DNA of 64,000 nucleotides from Pristimantibacillus sp052113225 (GTDB lineage Bacteria > Bacillota > Bacilli > Paenibacillales > Paenibacillaceae). A model generated the notes under the pieces. It made no database searches and had not been told where the DNA came from. It saw only the letters and a program-made list of their open reading frames with translations. A program made the position numbers and the translations under genes. Location: positions 496,001 through 560,000 of the forward strand of contig NZ_JBFRCT010000002.1 in assembly GCF_052113225.1 (NCBI RefSeq), in the 5' to 3' direction. This document shows positions 41,444 to 49,768 of this stretch, piece after piece. Within the stretch, counting starts at the first letter, position 1, and each line of letters opens with the position of its first letter.

Positions 41444-42403
41444 TTATGCTTTGGTGCTCATTTGCTGGTCAAGCTCACGCATCCGGTTGAAGGAGGCGAT
41501 GGATACGGCAACCTGTTCATCGTTTGGCTCTTTCGTAGTAAGAAGCTGAAGCCACAGGCCGGGATAGCCCAAGTAACGAAGCACGGGTACATCACGCAAT
41601 GCATTCGTCCAGCGAAGCACCTCATAGGAAATGCCAAGTGTCACTGGCAGAAGCAAAATACGAATATAGACGCGTTCCCAAATCGTATCCCAACTAAAAA
41701 TCGGAAGGGAATAGATGATAACCCCTACGATTACCGTGAAAATAATAAAACTGCTGCCGCAACGGTAATGAAGTCTGCTGTACTTTTGTACGTTGCTTGG
41801 TGTTAATGCCTCACCGGCTTCATACGCGCTTATTACCTTATGCTCGGCGCCATGATATTGGAAGAGCCGTTTGATAAGCGGTGTTACAGACATCAGATAC
41901 AAATAAACGAGAAGGATAATAAGTTTGATAAGTCCTTCTAATAAGTTATGACCAACTTTGTTCTCGAATACATCCTGGAACAGTAAACTTTCAAGAGCTG
42001 CCGGTGCTGCGGTAAGAAGCAACTTTCCGAATATAAAGGAGATAACACCTGCCGCGGCAACGCCAACAATCATTCCAAGGCTCCAGCCGGATTTTTCTTT
42101 CTTCTGAGCGGCTGCTTTTTCTGCCTCGGACATGTCGGCTGTTTCGTCTTCCGCGTATGTTTCCATAGAGAAGTTCAAATGCTGTGAGCCCTTAGCGCTG
42201 GAATCGATGATTCCGACTACACCTCGGACAAGAGGAATCCTCTTGAGCGATTGTACCCACCGTTTGGTCGTGCGCGGAACCTCGTAAAATACGATTTCAT
42301 CGTTCTTCCTGCGTACAGCGGTTACATTCACATGTTTACCTGCGAACATAACGCCTTCAATAACAGCTTGTCCGCCGTAAATGCTCATATTGTTTTGAGA
42401 CAA
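41444..42403 (-). CDS. yqhQ: DUF1385 membrane protein YqhQ
   Basis: A 319-residue DUF1385-family protein. The N-terminal YGGQAVIEGVMFAGKHV is the family start, RRTTKRW-type basic residues follow, and four to five transmembrane segments occupy about residues 105-265. The YHGAEHKVISAYEAGEALT and HYRCGSSFIIFTV segments are conserved. The TTG start at 42403 has AAGGAAGGTGA upstream. Family members are proposed to be membrane metal-dependent enzymes; the reaction is not known to me. Confidence 0.9.
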   Translation of the reverse strand: MSQNNMSIYGGQAVIEGVMFAGKHVNVTAVRRKNDEIVFYEVPRTTKRWVQSLKRIPLVRGVVGIIDSSAKGSQHLNFSMETYAEDETADMSEAEKAAAQKKEKSGWSLGMIVGVAAAGVISFIFGKLLLTAAPAALESLLFQDVFENKVGHNLLEGLIKLIILLVYLYLMSVTPLIKRLFQYHGAEHKVISAYEAGEALTPSNVQKYSRLHYRCGSSFIIFTVIVGVIIYSLPIFSWDTIWERVYIRILLLPVTLGISYEVLRWTNALRDVPVLRYLGYPGLWLQLLTTKEPNDEQVAVSIASFNRMRELDQQMSTKA

Positions 42404-42599
42404 GAGCTTGTCACCTTCCTTAAATAGTATCGTCCCGATCAGGTGACGAAGGTATAAATCTATTGTACTTGATCGTTTATAGATTTGCCAACGTCATCAT
42501 CTTCCGTTTCCTGTACATGCACGAATCCTTGGTTATCCTTGGGGATTACGTTGCATACTAGAAGAAAATTGGTTGTGCATGAGAAATGGAGGCATGATG

Positions 42600-43163
42600 A
42601 TGGCAGCAACAGGAGTCAGAGCTTTTGGGAAAGGTGCAAAAGGAAGTAAGCAGCATAACACCAAACAAAGTGGCCAGAAAGAACAGCATGGATCGGAGCA
42701 TCACACGAATCCATGGCTGTTCAGCTGCATGATTGGTTTTTTCGCAGGCTTGATCTGGGGTACAACCCGCTGGCTCTTTTATGAATTAAAATTTACGGTG
42801 GAGCTTCCTGGTTTAATCGCCGATCCATTCTTTAAGTCTTCTTATTTAAAGACAGGCTGGGGTATAGTCGTAGGAATTGCAAGCTACATCATTTTCTCCA
42901 TAATAGCGGGCTTACTTTATAAGGTATTGCTCGGCAAGCTGCGTGGACCTTGGCCTGGGGTATTCTATGGACTTGGATGGTGGGTGGTCATGTTCTTGAT
43001 CCTTGGTCCTACAGTTGGCTTCTCCCGTCAGATTACAGTCGCAGGATGGAACACGTTGTTCTCAGAATTATGCATCTTCCTGTTATGGGGGCTGTTTATC
43101 GGATACTCGATTTCCTTTGAATTTACCGACGAAGCTTCAAGAGAGCCGATGGGCGCGCATTGA
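42600..43163 (+). CDS. yqhR: Conserved membrane protein YqhR
   Basis: A 187-residue protein with a basic, Gly/Lys/Gln-rich N-terminus (about 1-40) and four transmembrane segments. The segments FSCMIGFFAGLIWGTTRWLF and PWPGVFYGLGWWVVMFLILG match the YqhR family. The third ATG of three in a row (42600) lies 7 bases after GGAGG and was chosen. It is divergent from yqhQ and upstream of aroQ. Function unknown. Confidence 0.87.
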   Translation: MAATGVRAFGKGAKGSKQHNTKQSGQKEQHGSEHHTNPWLFSCMIGFFAGLIWGTTRWLFYELKFTVELPGLIADPFFKSSYLKTGWGIVVGIASYIIFSIIAGLLYKVLLGKLRGPWPGVFYGLGWWVVMFLILGPTVGFSRQITVAGWNTLFSELCIFLLWGLFIGYSISFEFTDEASREPMGAH

Positions 43164-43259
43164 CTCAAGGTTTCGACTTCTCAAGCAGCGGTCATTTGTG
43201 GTAAAATGGCTAATGATCTTTGGCTAAGTGCAAGATTCGGCTGACTGGGAGGTGCGAAA

Positions 43260-43706
43260 TTGCTTAGAATTGTTGTATTAAACGGGCCTAACTTAAATAT
43301 GCTTGGCGTACGTGAGCCTGGTGTATACGGCACAGAGACGCTGGCCCAGATCGAAGCGAAATTGCGCGAACAAGCATTGCAGCTCGGCGTGGAGCTGGAG
43401 TTTTTCCAATCCAATCACGAGGGCGCCCTAATTGACCGGATACATAGCGCATTTGGGCAAGCAGATGGTATTGTAATTAATCCAGGCGCTTTGACTCATT
43501 ATAGTTACGCGCTTAGAGACGCATTGAGCACGGTTGCTTTGCCGGTTGTTGAGGTGCATCTGTCCAATATACATAAACGTGAAGCGTTCCGTCATGTATC
43601 GGTCATTGCGCCGGTGGCGATTGGTCAAATCGCCGGCTTTGGCGGTCAAAGCTATGAGCTTGGACTTGCAGCGCTTGTTGCAAAGCTTCAAAATGGTGTT
43701 GCGTGA
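43260..43706 (+). CDS. aroQ: 3-dehydroquinate dehydratase, type II
   Basis: A 148-residue enzyme of the shikimate pathway that dehydrates 3-dehydroquinate to 3-dehydroshikimate. VLNGPNLNMLGVREPGVYG holds the catalytic Tyr loop, FFQSNHEGALIDRIH and VEVHLSNIHKREAFR (catalytic His) follow. TTG start at 43260 behind CTGGGAGGTGCGAAA. It overlaps the reading region of yqhT by a few bases at the 3' end and sits in the yqhR-aroQ-yqhT-efp order. Confidence 0.96.
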   Translation: MLRIVVLNGPNLNMLGVREPGVYGTETLAQIEAKLREQALQLGVELEFFQSNHEGALIDRIHSAFGQADGIVINPGALTHYSYALRDALSTVALPVVEVHLSNIHKREAFRHVSVIAPVAIGQIAGFGGQSYELGLAALVAKLQNGVA

Positions 43707-43720
43707 AAGGGGAGCTTAAC

Positions 43721-44794
43721 ATGACACTCGAAAGAGTTAATCGGCTGAGACAATTGATGGCCGAACAAAGCCTCGAAGCGATCATTATCGGAAGCGAGCA
43801 CAATCGGCGTTATATCAGTGGGTTTACGGGATCATCCGGAATTGTGGTAGTTACGCTGCAGGAGCAATTTTTGTTTACGGACTTCCGCTATATGACCCAG
43901 GCGCCGCAGCAAGCAGCTTCTTTCCAGGTTATTGAACATGGACCAAAAGCCATTGTTAATATCCGGGAACTGCTTGCGAGCAAAGGTATTCAGACAGCAG
44001 CATTCGAACAGGACCAGGTTGTCTTTAGCGAGTATATGGCTTGGAGCGAAGCTCTTGGCAATATTAAGCTGACACCGGTATCGGGTCTCGTTGAGAAGCT
44101 GCGTATGTTTAAGGATGCTGCAGAACTGCAAATTATACAGGAGGCGGCAGATCTAGCCGATAAGACCTTCCAGCATATTTTGAACCATATCAAGTCGGGT
44201 GTAAAAGAAAGCGACATCGCTCTTGAGATGGAAATGTTCATGCGCAGCAATGGCGCAACTTCGTCGTCCTTTGATACGATCGTGGCGTCCGGTGAACGCT
44301 CTGCTCTGCCGCATGGCGTGGCTAGCGAGCGGGTAATCGGTAATAATGAGTTTGTAAAGCTAGATTTCGGTGCTTATTACAAAGGTTACTGCTCAGATCT
44401 CACTCGAACGGTTGTAGTAGGTAAACCAACGGAGAAGCATCTTGAAATCTACAATATCGTGCTGGAAGCACAGCTGCATGCTTTGGAGCATATCCGTCCG
44501 GGTATGACGGGTCATGATGCCGATGCGTTAACACGTGATATTATTACGAAGTACGGCTATGGCGACAAGTTCGGGCATAGCACAGGTCATGGACTCGGTA
44601 TGGAAATTCACGAGTATCCGCGACTTGCAAGAAACAGCGATACGATTTTAACCCCCGGCATGACAGTGACGGTTGAACCTGGCATCTACCTCCCCGGCTT
44701 TGGTGGAGTGCGGATTGAGGACGACATCGTCATCACGGAATCCGGTATTAAAATATTAACCTCATCCCCGAAAGCATTGATTACTCTGGGTTAG
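43721..44794 (+). CDS. yqhT: M24 family Xaa-Pro peptidase (YqhT)
   Basis: A 357-residue pita-bread-fold metallopeptidase that hydrolyses Xaa-Pro bonds in peptides. The N-terminal creatinase-like domain spans about residues 1-125. Metal ligands are seen in VKLDFGAYYKGYCSDLTRT (two Asp), GHSTGHGLGMEIHE (His) and the C-terminal Glu residues of TVEPGIYLPG and GVRIEDDIV. The ATG at 43721 follows GAAAGGGGAGCTTAAC; an upstream GTG in frame was rejected. Confidence 0.93.
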   Translation: MTLERVNRLRQLMAEQSLEAIIIGSEHNRRYISGFTGSSGIVVVTLQEQFLFTDFRYMTQAPQQAASFQVIEHGPKAIVNIRELLASKGIQTAAFEQDQVVFSEYMAWSEALGNIKLTPVSGLVEKLRMFKDAAELQIIQEAADLADKTFQHILNHIKSGVKESDIALEMEMFMRSNGATSSSFDTIVASGERSALPHGVASERVIGNNEFVKLDFGAYYKGYCSDLTRTVVVGKPTEKHLEIYNIVLEAQLHALEHIRPGMTGHDADALTRDIITKYGYGDKFGHSTGHGLGMEIHEYPRLARNSDTILTPGMTVTVEPGIYLPGFGGVRIEDDIVITESGIKILTSSPKALITLG

Positions 44795-44831
44795 GGACCA
44801 TTAAAGCAGTTATTTCAGGAGGGAATTAGAA

Positions 44832-45392
44832 GTGACAGTTTCAGTAAATGATTTCAAAACAGGTTTGACCATTGAAGTAGAAGGCGATATTTTCTCGGTT
44901 ACCGAGTTCCAGCACGTTAAACCAGGCAAAGGTGCGGCATTCGTTCGCTCCAAACTGAAAAACCTTCGCAACGGCAACGTTGTTGAGAGAACTTTCCGTG
45001 CAGGCGAGTCACTCGGCCGTGCAATTATCGAGACCCGTGAAGTACAATACCTGTACAACTCCGGCGATGAGTATACTTTCATGGATAACGAGTCTTATGA
45101 CCAATTTGGTCTGGATTACAAACAACTCGAGTGGGAACTGAACTTCCTGAAAGAAAACATGAATGTTAACATCTCCAGCTACAAAGGCGAAATCATCGGT
45201 ATTCAAATGCCGAACAGCGTTGAGCTGAAAGTTGTTGAGACAGATGCAGCCGTTAAAGGCAATACTGCACAAGGCGCTACGAAAAGTGCAAAAGTTGAAA
45301 CAGGTCTGAACGTACAAGTTCCACTGTTCATCAACGAAGGCGACGTTCTCTTGATCGATACACGCGAAGGTAAATACATCTCCCGTGCTTAG
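44832..45392 (+). CDS. efp: Elongation factor P
   Basis: A 186-residue EF-P, which relieves ribosome stalling at polyproline. The three beta-barrel domains are present. The tip-loop lysine lies in HVKPGKGAAFVR (residue 32). The closing segment GDVLLIDTREGKYISRA is typical. GTG start after AGGAGGGAATTAGAA. A strong terminator follows, and then the 102-bp repeat array, whereas in B. subtilis yqhV comes next. Confidence 0.97.
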   Translation: MTVSVNDFKTGLTIEVEGDIFSVTEFQHVKPGKGAAFVRSKLKNLRNGNVVERTFRAGESLGRAIIETREVQYLYNSGDEYTFMDNESYDQFGLDYKQLEWELNFLKENMNVNISSYKGEIIGIQMPNSVELKVVETDAAVKGNTAQGATKSAKVETGLNVQVPLFINEGDVLLIDTREGKYISRA

Positions 45393-45403
45393 AAAATAGG
45401 ACA

Positions 45404-45439
45404 AGCCGTTCGAATCTTAGGATTCGAACGGCTTTTTTT
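45404..45439 (+). terminator. Intrinsic terminator of efp
   Basis: A perfect 13-bp stem, AGCCGTTCGAATC with GATTCGAACGGCT, a 4-base loop, then seven T residues. Confidence 0.92.
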
Positions 45440-45450
45440 ATAAATAACAC

Positions 45451-45779
45451 GGATGGCTCATCCGTTTCACCTTGAATTCTAAGAAGTTATAAGTTTTGTT
45501 TTTATAATTAACACTTAGAATTCTTCGGAATGAAACGCGCCTCGCCTTCAAAGGGCGGCGCAGCCGTTTCACCTTGAATTCTAAGAAGTTATAAGTTTTG
45601 TTTTTATAATTAACACTTAGAATTCTCCGGAATGAAACGCGCCTCGCCTTCAAAGGGCGGCTCATCCGTTTCACCTTGAATTCTAAGAAGTTATAAGTTT
45701 TATTTTATAATTAGCACTTAGAATTCTCCGGAATGAAACGCGCCTCGCCTCTAAAGGATGGCTCATCCGTTTCACCTTG
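45451..45779. repeat. Three tandem 102-bp repeats, each a long hairpin
   Basis: Units begin at 45464, 45566 and 45668 (102, 102 and 101 bp), with partial units on both sides. Each holds nested inverted repeats: GTTTCA...TGAAAC outside, GAATTCTAAG...CTTAGAATTC inside, with an AT-rich centre. Units are joined by GC-rich linkers (CGCGCCTCGCC...). The first and last linkers end in the identical GGATGGCTCATCC, while the two internal ones differ from it. They fill the efp/lysC gap. No enzyme gene or CRISPR-like spacer structure is associated. Confidence 0.9.
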
Positions 45780-45825
45780 TTCGACAAAAATTGCTAGGTG
45801 CATATACCCAGACATGCTGGGGTTG

Positions 45826-45834
45826 TGGTATAAT
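45826..45834 (+). promoter_or_regulatory. Extended -10 promoter element of lysC
   Basis: TGGTATAAT is an extended -10 about 44 bases before the lysC start. No good -35 is present. The spacer region lies just after the repeat array. No lysine riboswitch is recognisable. Confidence 0.55.
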
Positions 45835-45877
45835 ATTGTCTTGTATGTTATATGTCAAGGTTGGGAGTGAATCAGCT

Positions 45878-47131
45878 TTGTCGTTGATAGTGATGAAGTT
45901 TGGCGGAAGCTCGGTAGGATCACCTGAGCGGATGCAGCGTGTTGCGAAGCGGATTATTGATAGCCAGCAAGCGGGTAACCGCGTTGTGGTTGTCGTTTCC
46001 GCAATGGGAGATACAACGGACGATTTAATCGATCAGTCTAAAGCGCTTAACCCGAACCCGCCAGCGCGGGAGATGGATATGCTGCTTACGACAGGTGAAC
46101 AAATATCGGTTGCATTATTGTCGATGACGATTCATCAGCTTGGCCATCAAGCGGTATCACTGACTGGGTGGCAAGCTGGCATTCGGACGGAAGCAGTACA
46201 CAGCAAGGCGAAAATCACAGATATTCGTCCAGATCGTTTGTTCAAAGAGCTTGATGCAGGCAATGTCGTCATTGTCGCAGGCTTCCAGGGCATGACGGAA
46301 GACGGCGATATTACGACGCTTGGACGCGGCGGTTCTGATACGACAGCCGTGGCGCTTGCCGCTGCTATCGAAGCAGATGTGTGCGAAATCTACACAGACG
46401 TGGACGGCATTTATTCGACGGATCCACGGGTTGTGAAATGCGCGCGTAAATTGAATGAAATTTCGTACGACGAAATGCTTGAACTGGCACATTTGGGTGC
46501 TGCTGTCCTTCACCCGCGTGCGGTGGAATACGCGAAGCATAACAATGTAAGACTTGTCGTACGTTCCAGCTTTACGCAAAACGAAGGTACAAGTGTGAAG
46601 GAGGAAGCGGTCATGGAGCAAGGCGTAGTCGTACGCGGCATCGCTTTTGACAAAAATGTAGCAAGAATCAGCATCCTCGGCGTTGAGGATGAGCCAGGCG
46701 TACTCGCTAAAGTATTTGGTGCGCTTGCTAATAACGGCATTGACGTTGATGTTATCGTACAAAGCGGAGTGAAAAGCGGTAAAGCTGATTTCTCCTTCAC
46801 GGTATCAGGCGATGATGTTGCTCGTGCTGTTGATGTAATCAACGGTAATCGCAGCGAAGTGCCATTCAACGAAGTAACTTCGGAAGATAACCTTGTGAAA
46901 GTATCGATCGTTGGTGCAGGCATGGTCAGCAATCCAGGAGTTGCTGCTACAATGTTTGCAGCAATTTCGGATCTTGGCGTTAGCATCAAGATGGTAAGCA
47001 CTTCCGAAATTAAAGTATCCTGCATTATTGCTGCAGAGCCGCTGCAAGAGGTTGTACGCGCTCTTCATACGGCTTATGGCCTCGATACAGCAGAGCAGGT
47101 ATTCGTCGGCGGACCTCAAGACCGTCGTTAA
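45878..47131 (+). CDS. lysC: Aspartate kinase
   Basis: A 417-residue enzyme phosphorylating aspartate, the first step to lysine, threonine, methionine and diaminopimelate. The N-terminal VMKFGGSSVGSPERMQRVA, FQGMTEDGDITTLGRGGSDT and EIYTDVDGIYSTDPR mark the kinase domain. Two ACT domains (from about residue 265) provide feedback control. The TTG at 45878 has GGGAG 10 bases upstream; an ATG at 45893 is possible. In B. subtilis an aspartokinase gene is not found between efp and yqhV. Confidence 0.94.
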   Translation: MSLIVMKFGGSSVGSPERMQRVAKRIIDSQQAGNRVVVVVSAMGDTTDDLIDQSKALNPNPPAREMDMLLTTGEQISVALLSMTIHQLGHQAVSLTGWQAGIRTEAVHSKAKITDIRPDRLFKELDAGNVVIVAGFQGMTEDGDITTLGRGGSDTTAVALAAAIEADVCEIYTDVDGIYSTDPRVVKCARKLNEISYDEMLELAHLGAAVLHPRAVEYAKHNNVRLVVRSSFTQNEGTSVKEEAVMEQGVVVRGIAFDKNVARISILGVEDEPGVLAKVFGALANNGIDVDVIVQSGVKSGKADFSFTVSGDDVARAVDVINGNRSEVPFNEVTSEDNLVKVSIVGAGMVSNPGVAATMFAAISDLGVSIKMVSTSEIKVSCIIAAEPLQEVVRALHTAYGLDTAEQVFVGGPQDRR

Positions 47132-47147
47132 TATGTTTATTATGAAA

Positions 47148-47180
47148 GTGGCCGTGCAGGTTTTCTGCACGGCCATTTTT
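47148..47180 (+). terminator. Intrinsic terminator of lysC
   Basis: TGGCCGTGCAG pairs with CTGCACGGCCA around a 4-5 base loop, followed by five T residues. Confidence 0.88.
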
Positions 47181-47222
47181 CATACTTATAAAGATAATTT
47201 TGAATAACTTCATACGAAGCAT

Positions 47223-47332
47223 TTTGAATGATTCTGAAGAAGCGATAGCGTTCGCTTTTGTAAGGGGATTCCTACCACTTGAAAATTATTCAAAGGAATC
47301 CCTGAGCAATGGCGATCGGAAGAACATTCAAA
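47223..47332 (-). repeat. 110-bp two-stem intergenic element, copy D
   Basis: Read on the minus strand, the outer arms are TTTGAATGTTCT and AGAATCATTCAAA (one bulge). The inner stem is GGGATTCCT with AGGAATCCC (plus coordinates 47265-47273 and 47294-47302). The 20-nt loop starts TTGAATAATTTTC. Junctions are CGCCATTG and AAGCGAACGCTATCGCTTC. The conserved positions align with copies A and C, with wholly different stems. It lies between the lysC terminator and the convergent DUF441 gene. Confidence 0.78.
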
Positions 47333-47357
47333 TGCGAAGTATGCTTGTTAATCTAAA

Positions 47358-47816
47358 TTATCCTCCGCTCATAAGCTTAAACAACTTGTACAATATCGCT
47401 GTAATACCAGCTGCCATCAAAGGACCTACAGGGATACCACGCAAAAAGATAATGCCGAAGATCGATCCGATGACAAGTCCAACAACCATCTGCGGATCAA
47501 GCTTAAGCAGATCAAGCCCTTTGGCATTCATATAAGCTGCTGCAGCTCCTCCAATGAGGGCAAGCCAGCCTGGCCAAGTATTAAACGCGGCTATCAGTTC
47601 TTTCATCTGGACCTTCCCGGAGGCGAACGGCACAAGTACGCTTAAGGTGAGGAATAATAAACCAAGCTCCAGCCCTCGACGTTCAATCGAAGGCAGGAAC
47701 CGGCTTAGATGCAGCAGTTTGACGGCTAGCAGCACACATGCGGCTGTTGCAATTATAGGTGAGCGGCCTATTAAACCTATGATAATCAATCCTACTAATA
47801 TCAATTCACCAGTCAT
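47358..47816 (-). CDS. DUF441 membrane protein (UPF0756)
   Basis: A 152-residue protein with four to five transmembrane segments of the UPF0756/DUF441 family (YtwI type). The start is VGLIIIGLIGRSPIIATAAC-like, SIERRGLELGLLFLTLSVLVP lies in the middle, and DPQMVVGLVIGSIFGIIFLRG near the end is conserved. The ATG at 47816 has CTGGAG 8 bases upstream; the earlier ATG at 47834 would leave that site inside the gene. Function unknown. Minus strand, possibly transcribed from comA/comB. Confidence 0.88.
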   Translation of the reverse strand: MTGELILVGLIIIGLIGRSPIIATAACVLLAVKLLHLSRFLPSIERRGLELGLLFLTLSVLVPFASGKVQMKELIAAFNTWPGWLALIGGAAAAYMNAKGLDLLKLDPQMVVGLVIGSIFGIIFLRGIPVGPLMAAGITAILYKLFKLMSGG

Positions 47817-47885
47817 TGTTAAAACTCCAGTCATGAAGCGGATAAACTGCTTGCTCCATTATATGGACATCCTATGGCGAATATG

Positions 47886-48608
47886 TCAGAAGCAGGAACA
47901 GATCAGCATATCTCCACTAGATTGAAGACGAGGGACCTGGCTGTAAGCATCAACTTCCGCACAAATATCAATATCTCTTCCCATACCCAGCTTAATTAAT
48001 CGTTTGCCTGTGGCACCGGAGCGGATCGTTTCTTTTATTTCATTAGATCGATTCTGATAGAGTGATAGCATGGCGAGTCCGAAGTCATCCATCGTAAGCT
48101 CCGATGTGCATGTTGCCTGCATCTTAGCTAGAAGCAGTCCTGCACATAAACCATCCTCAATGGCAAATTCATCATGGCTTCCTGCACATAAAATGACCAC
48201 ATCCCGTCTCAGATCAAGGGCTGCTTTCGCACAGGCAGAGGCATTCAACAAGGCTGCCACCAATACATAATCCGCTCGAGTCGATTTATGAATAGCTCGG
48301 GTACCGTTAGTCGTTGTAAGAATGACACGACGATCCTTTACGGAATTCATCAGGAATTCATCAGGAGAATTACCGAGATCGAAACCAGGGATTTTTTTGC
48401 AAAAACGCTCTCCGCACAGCAAATCGCCGTCTTTCTGCGCCGCTCGGGCATCCATGACTGTTTCAACGGGGACAACGCCAGAGGATCCGGTGGCCAGCGC
48501 GGTAATGATCGAGCTGGTTGCTCGAAGCACATCAATAATGATGGCTGTTTTATGGACAAAGTGCGCGGAGCTGGCTTCATTTACGCTTGAAATGACTTGC
48601 ACCTGCAT
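47886..48608 (-). CDS. comB: 2-phosphosulfolactate phosphatase
   Basis: A 240-residue ComB-family phosphatase that removes phosphate from 2-phosphosulfolactate to give sulfolactate. Conserved segments are IIIDVLRATSSIITALATG, FDLGNSPDEF and ILTTTNGTRAI. In archaea this serves coenzyme M synthesis. In Bacillus the pair YitC/YitD makes the sulfolactate that accumulates in spores, the likely role here. It lies 23 bases after comA. Confidence 0.9.
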   Translation of the reverse strand: MQVQVISSVNEASSAHFVHKTAIIIDVLRATSSIITALATGSSGVVPVETVMDARAAQKDGDLLCGERFCKKIPGFDLGNSPDEFLMNSVKDRRVILTTTNGTRAIHKSTRADYVLVAALLNASACAKAALDLRRDVVILCAGSHDEFAIEDGLCAGLLLAKMQATCTSELTMDDFGLAMLSLYQNRSNEIKETIRSGATGKRLIKLGMGRDIDICAEVDAYSQVPRLQSSGDMLICSCF

Positions 48609-48631
48609 AGCAATCGCTCTTCCTTTCGTGC

Positions 48632-49459
48632 TTAAATCATATAATGAACAGGTTCCCCCCGCATTCCGAATTCGAAAGTATCGGAACGCAGCCCCCGACG
48701 CATCGCCTCAAGCGCCAATGCGTCGCTTGGTGGAATATTGCCCAAATGAACATTTGGACCAAATTGCTGGAGCAAATAAGCCTGCTGCTGCTTCAGAGGC
48801 GCTTCCCACATTAAGCAGTCTTGGCTCGTCATTTCAGCTAAGATCTGCTCGATTGCCTGCTCGCGGCAATTGCCATTTTCGTCAAACAAACCAACGTCAA
48901 TACCGGATTCACGTGCTTCAACAGTAATCCATTCTGCACCAGCAGCAAGATCATAATCGGCTGTAACGGCTAATTGCTCAGGGTCAATGAGCGAACCTGC
49001 TGATTTTTTACCATACTCCGTAATAACAAGAAGCCCTCTTTCTTTGCCCTCTTTAATGAGCTCAGTCCGCTGCTTTCTGCTCATCTCAATCGTTCCATCC
49101 GATACTTCGATCCCATTAAAGCCAAGCTCACATATCGTATCGAAGAAAGAAGGGGCTAACCGCTGCTGAACCGCTGTTTCCAGCAAAGTGCCTCCAGGCA
49201 TGATAATGAGCCCTGCACTTCGGGCAAGTTCGATTTTACGTTTCAGAAGTTCTGGCTCATAGAGGACGGCTGTTCCAAAACCAAGCTTTATTACGTTCAT
49301 GTAGGGAGCCGCTATTTGAAGAAGATCAGAAAATCCATTTAGTCCAATTCCTTTGTCGATAACCATGGTTTTACCTTTATGGCGAACGGGGGCGTAATCA
49401 CGGTGTCCGCTTGGATCATGCAGCGTGCGGTGCCATGCCGCGTTACTAGCTTTTGTCAT
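48632..49459 (-). CDS. comA: Phosphosulfolactate synthase
   Basis: A 275-residue ComA-family TIM-barrel enzyme that adds sulfite to PEP, forming 2-phosphosulfolactate. Signatures are VIDKGIGLNGFSDLLQIAAP, VIKLGFGTA, MPGGTLLE, FNGIEVSDGTIEMS and the C-terminal GLRSDTFEFG. The ATG follows TTAGGAGTCAACTCCC. It forms an operon with comB, the equivalents of yitD and yitC. A weak sigma-K-like -10 (CATATATTG, minus strand) lies upstream, suggestive of mother-cell expression but not conclusive. Confidence 0.9.
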   Translation of the reverse strand: MTKASNAAWHRTLHDPSGHRDYAPVRHKGKTMVIDKGIGLNGFSDLLQIAAPYMNVIKLGFGTAVLYEPELLKRKIELARSAGLIIMPGGTLLETAVQQRLAPSFFDTICELGFNGIEVSDGTIEMSRKQRTELIKEGKERGLLVITEYGKKSAGSLIDPEQLAVTADYDLAAGAEWITVEARESGIDVGLFDENGNCREQAIEQILAEMTSQDCLMWEAPLKQQQAYLLQQFGPNVHLGNIPPSDALALEAMRRGLRSDTFEFGMRGEPVHYMI

Positions 49460-49621
49460 GGGAGTTGACTCCTAACATTTGATGATTCCCGCGTGGGGGG
49501 GGCGGGGCATGAAGCAATATATGCAGCATCTGCTGGGCGTGTGCCCGAACGATTAGCATGAATTGGAGACGAGCCTGCATATGATGTGTTGATGGAGACG
49601 TTGGCAGTGAACAAGTTGATG

Positions 49622-49755
49622 CTTACGAAGTAAGAATCACCACAATGGTCCGGAAAACGGCTCATTTGGTGGCAATTCTTTTTAGTTAATCCTTACGAAG
49701 TAAGAATCACCACAATGGTCCGGAAAACGGCTCATTTGGTGGCAATTCTTTTTAG
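49622..49755. repeat. 70-bp-period direct duplication of a hairpin
   Basis: Two identical 64-base copies (49622-49685 and 49692-49755) are separated by 6 bases. Each contains an imperfect dyad, AGAATCACCAC...GTGGCAATTCT, with inner AATG/CATT and a T5 tract at its end, like a terminator or attenuator. The second copy runs straight into the AGGAGGTGA ribosome-binding site of yqhV. The 160 bases between comA and the first copy hold no gene that I can support. Confidence 0.88.
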
Positions 49756-49768
49756 GAGGTGAACGGTT

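Noticed and set aside
45438..45674. Minus-strand 78-codon frame with 34-residue internal repeats over the 102-bp array
   Set aside because: The frame stays open only because the repeat period is divisible by three. There is no ribosome-binding site and the third unit (101 bp) breaks the frame; the DNA is better explained as palindromic repeats.
45451..45779. Possible CRISPR array
   Set aside because: The units are 102-bp hairpins joined by near-identical linkers, not short repeats with unique spacers, and no cas genes are present.
45780..45877. Lysine riboswitch upstream of lysC
   Set aside because: The leader after the extended -10 is only about 40 nt, too short for a lysine aptamer, and no aptamer motifs are visible.
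49456..49665. 69-codon minus-strand frame upstream of comA
   Set aside because: It runs into the comA start region and half of the 70-bp duplication, with no convincing ribosome-binding site or family.
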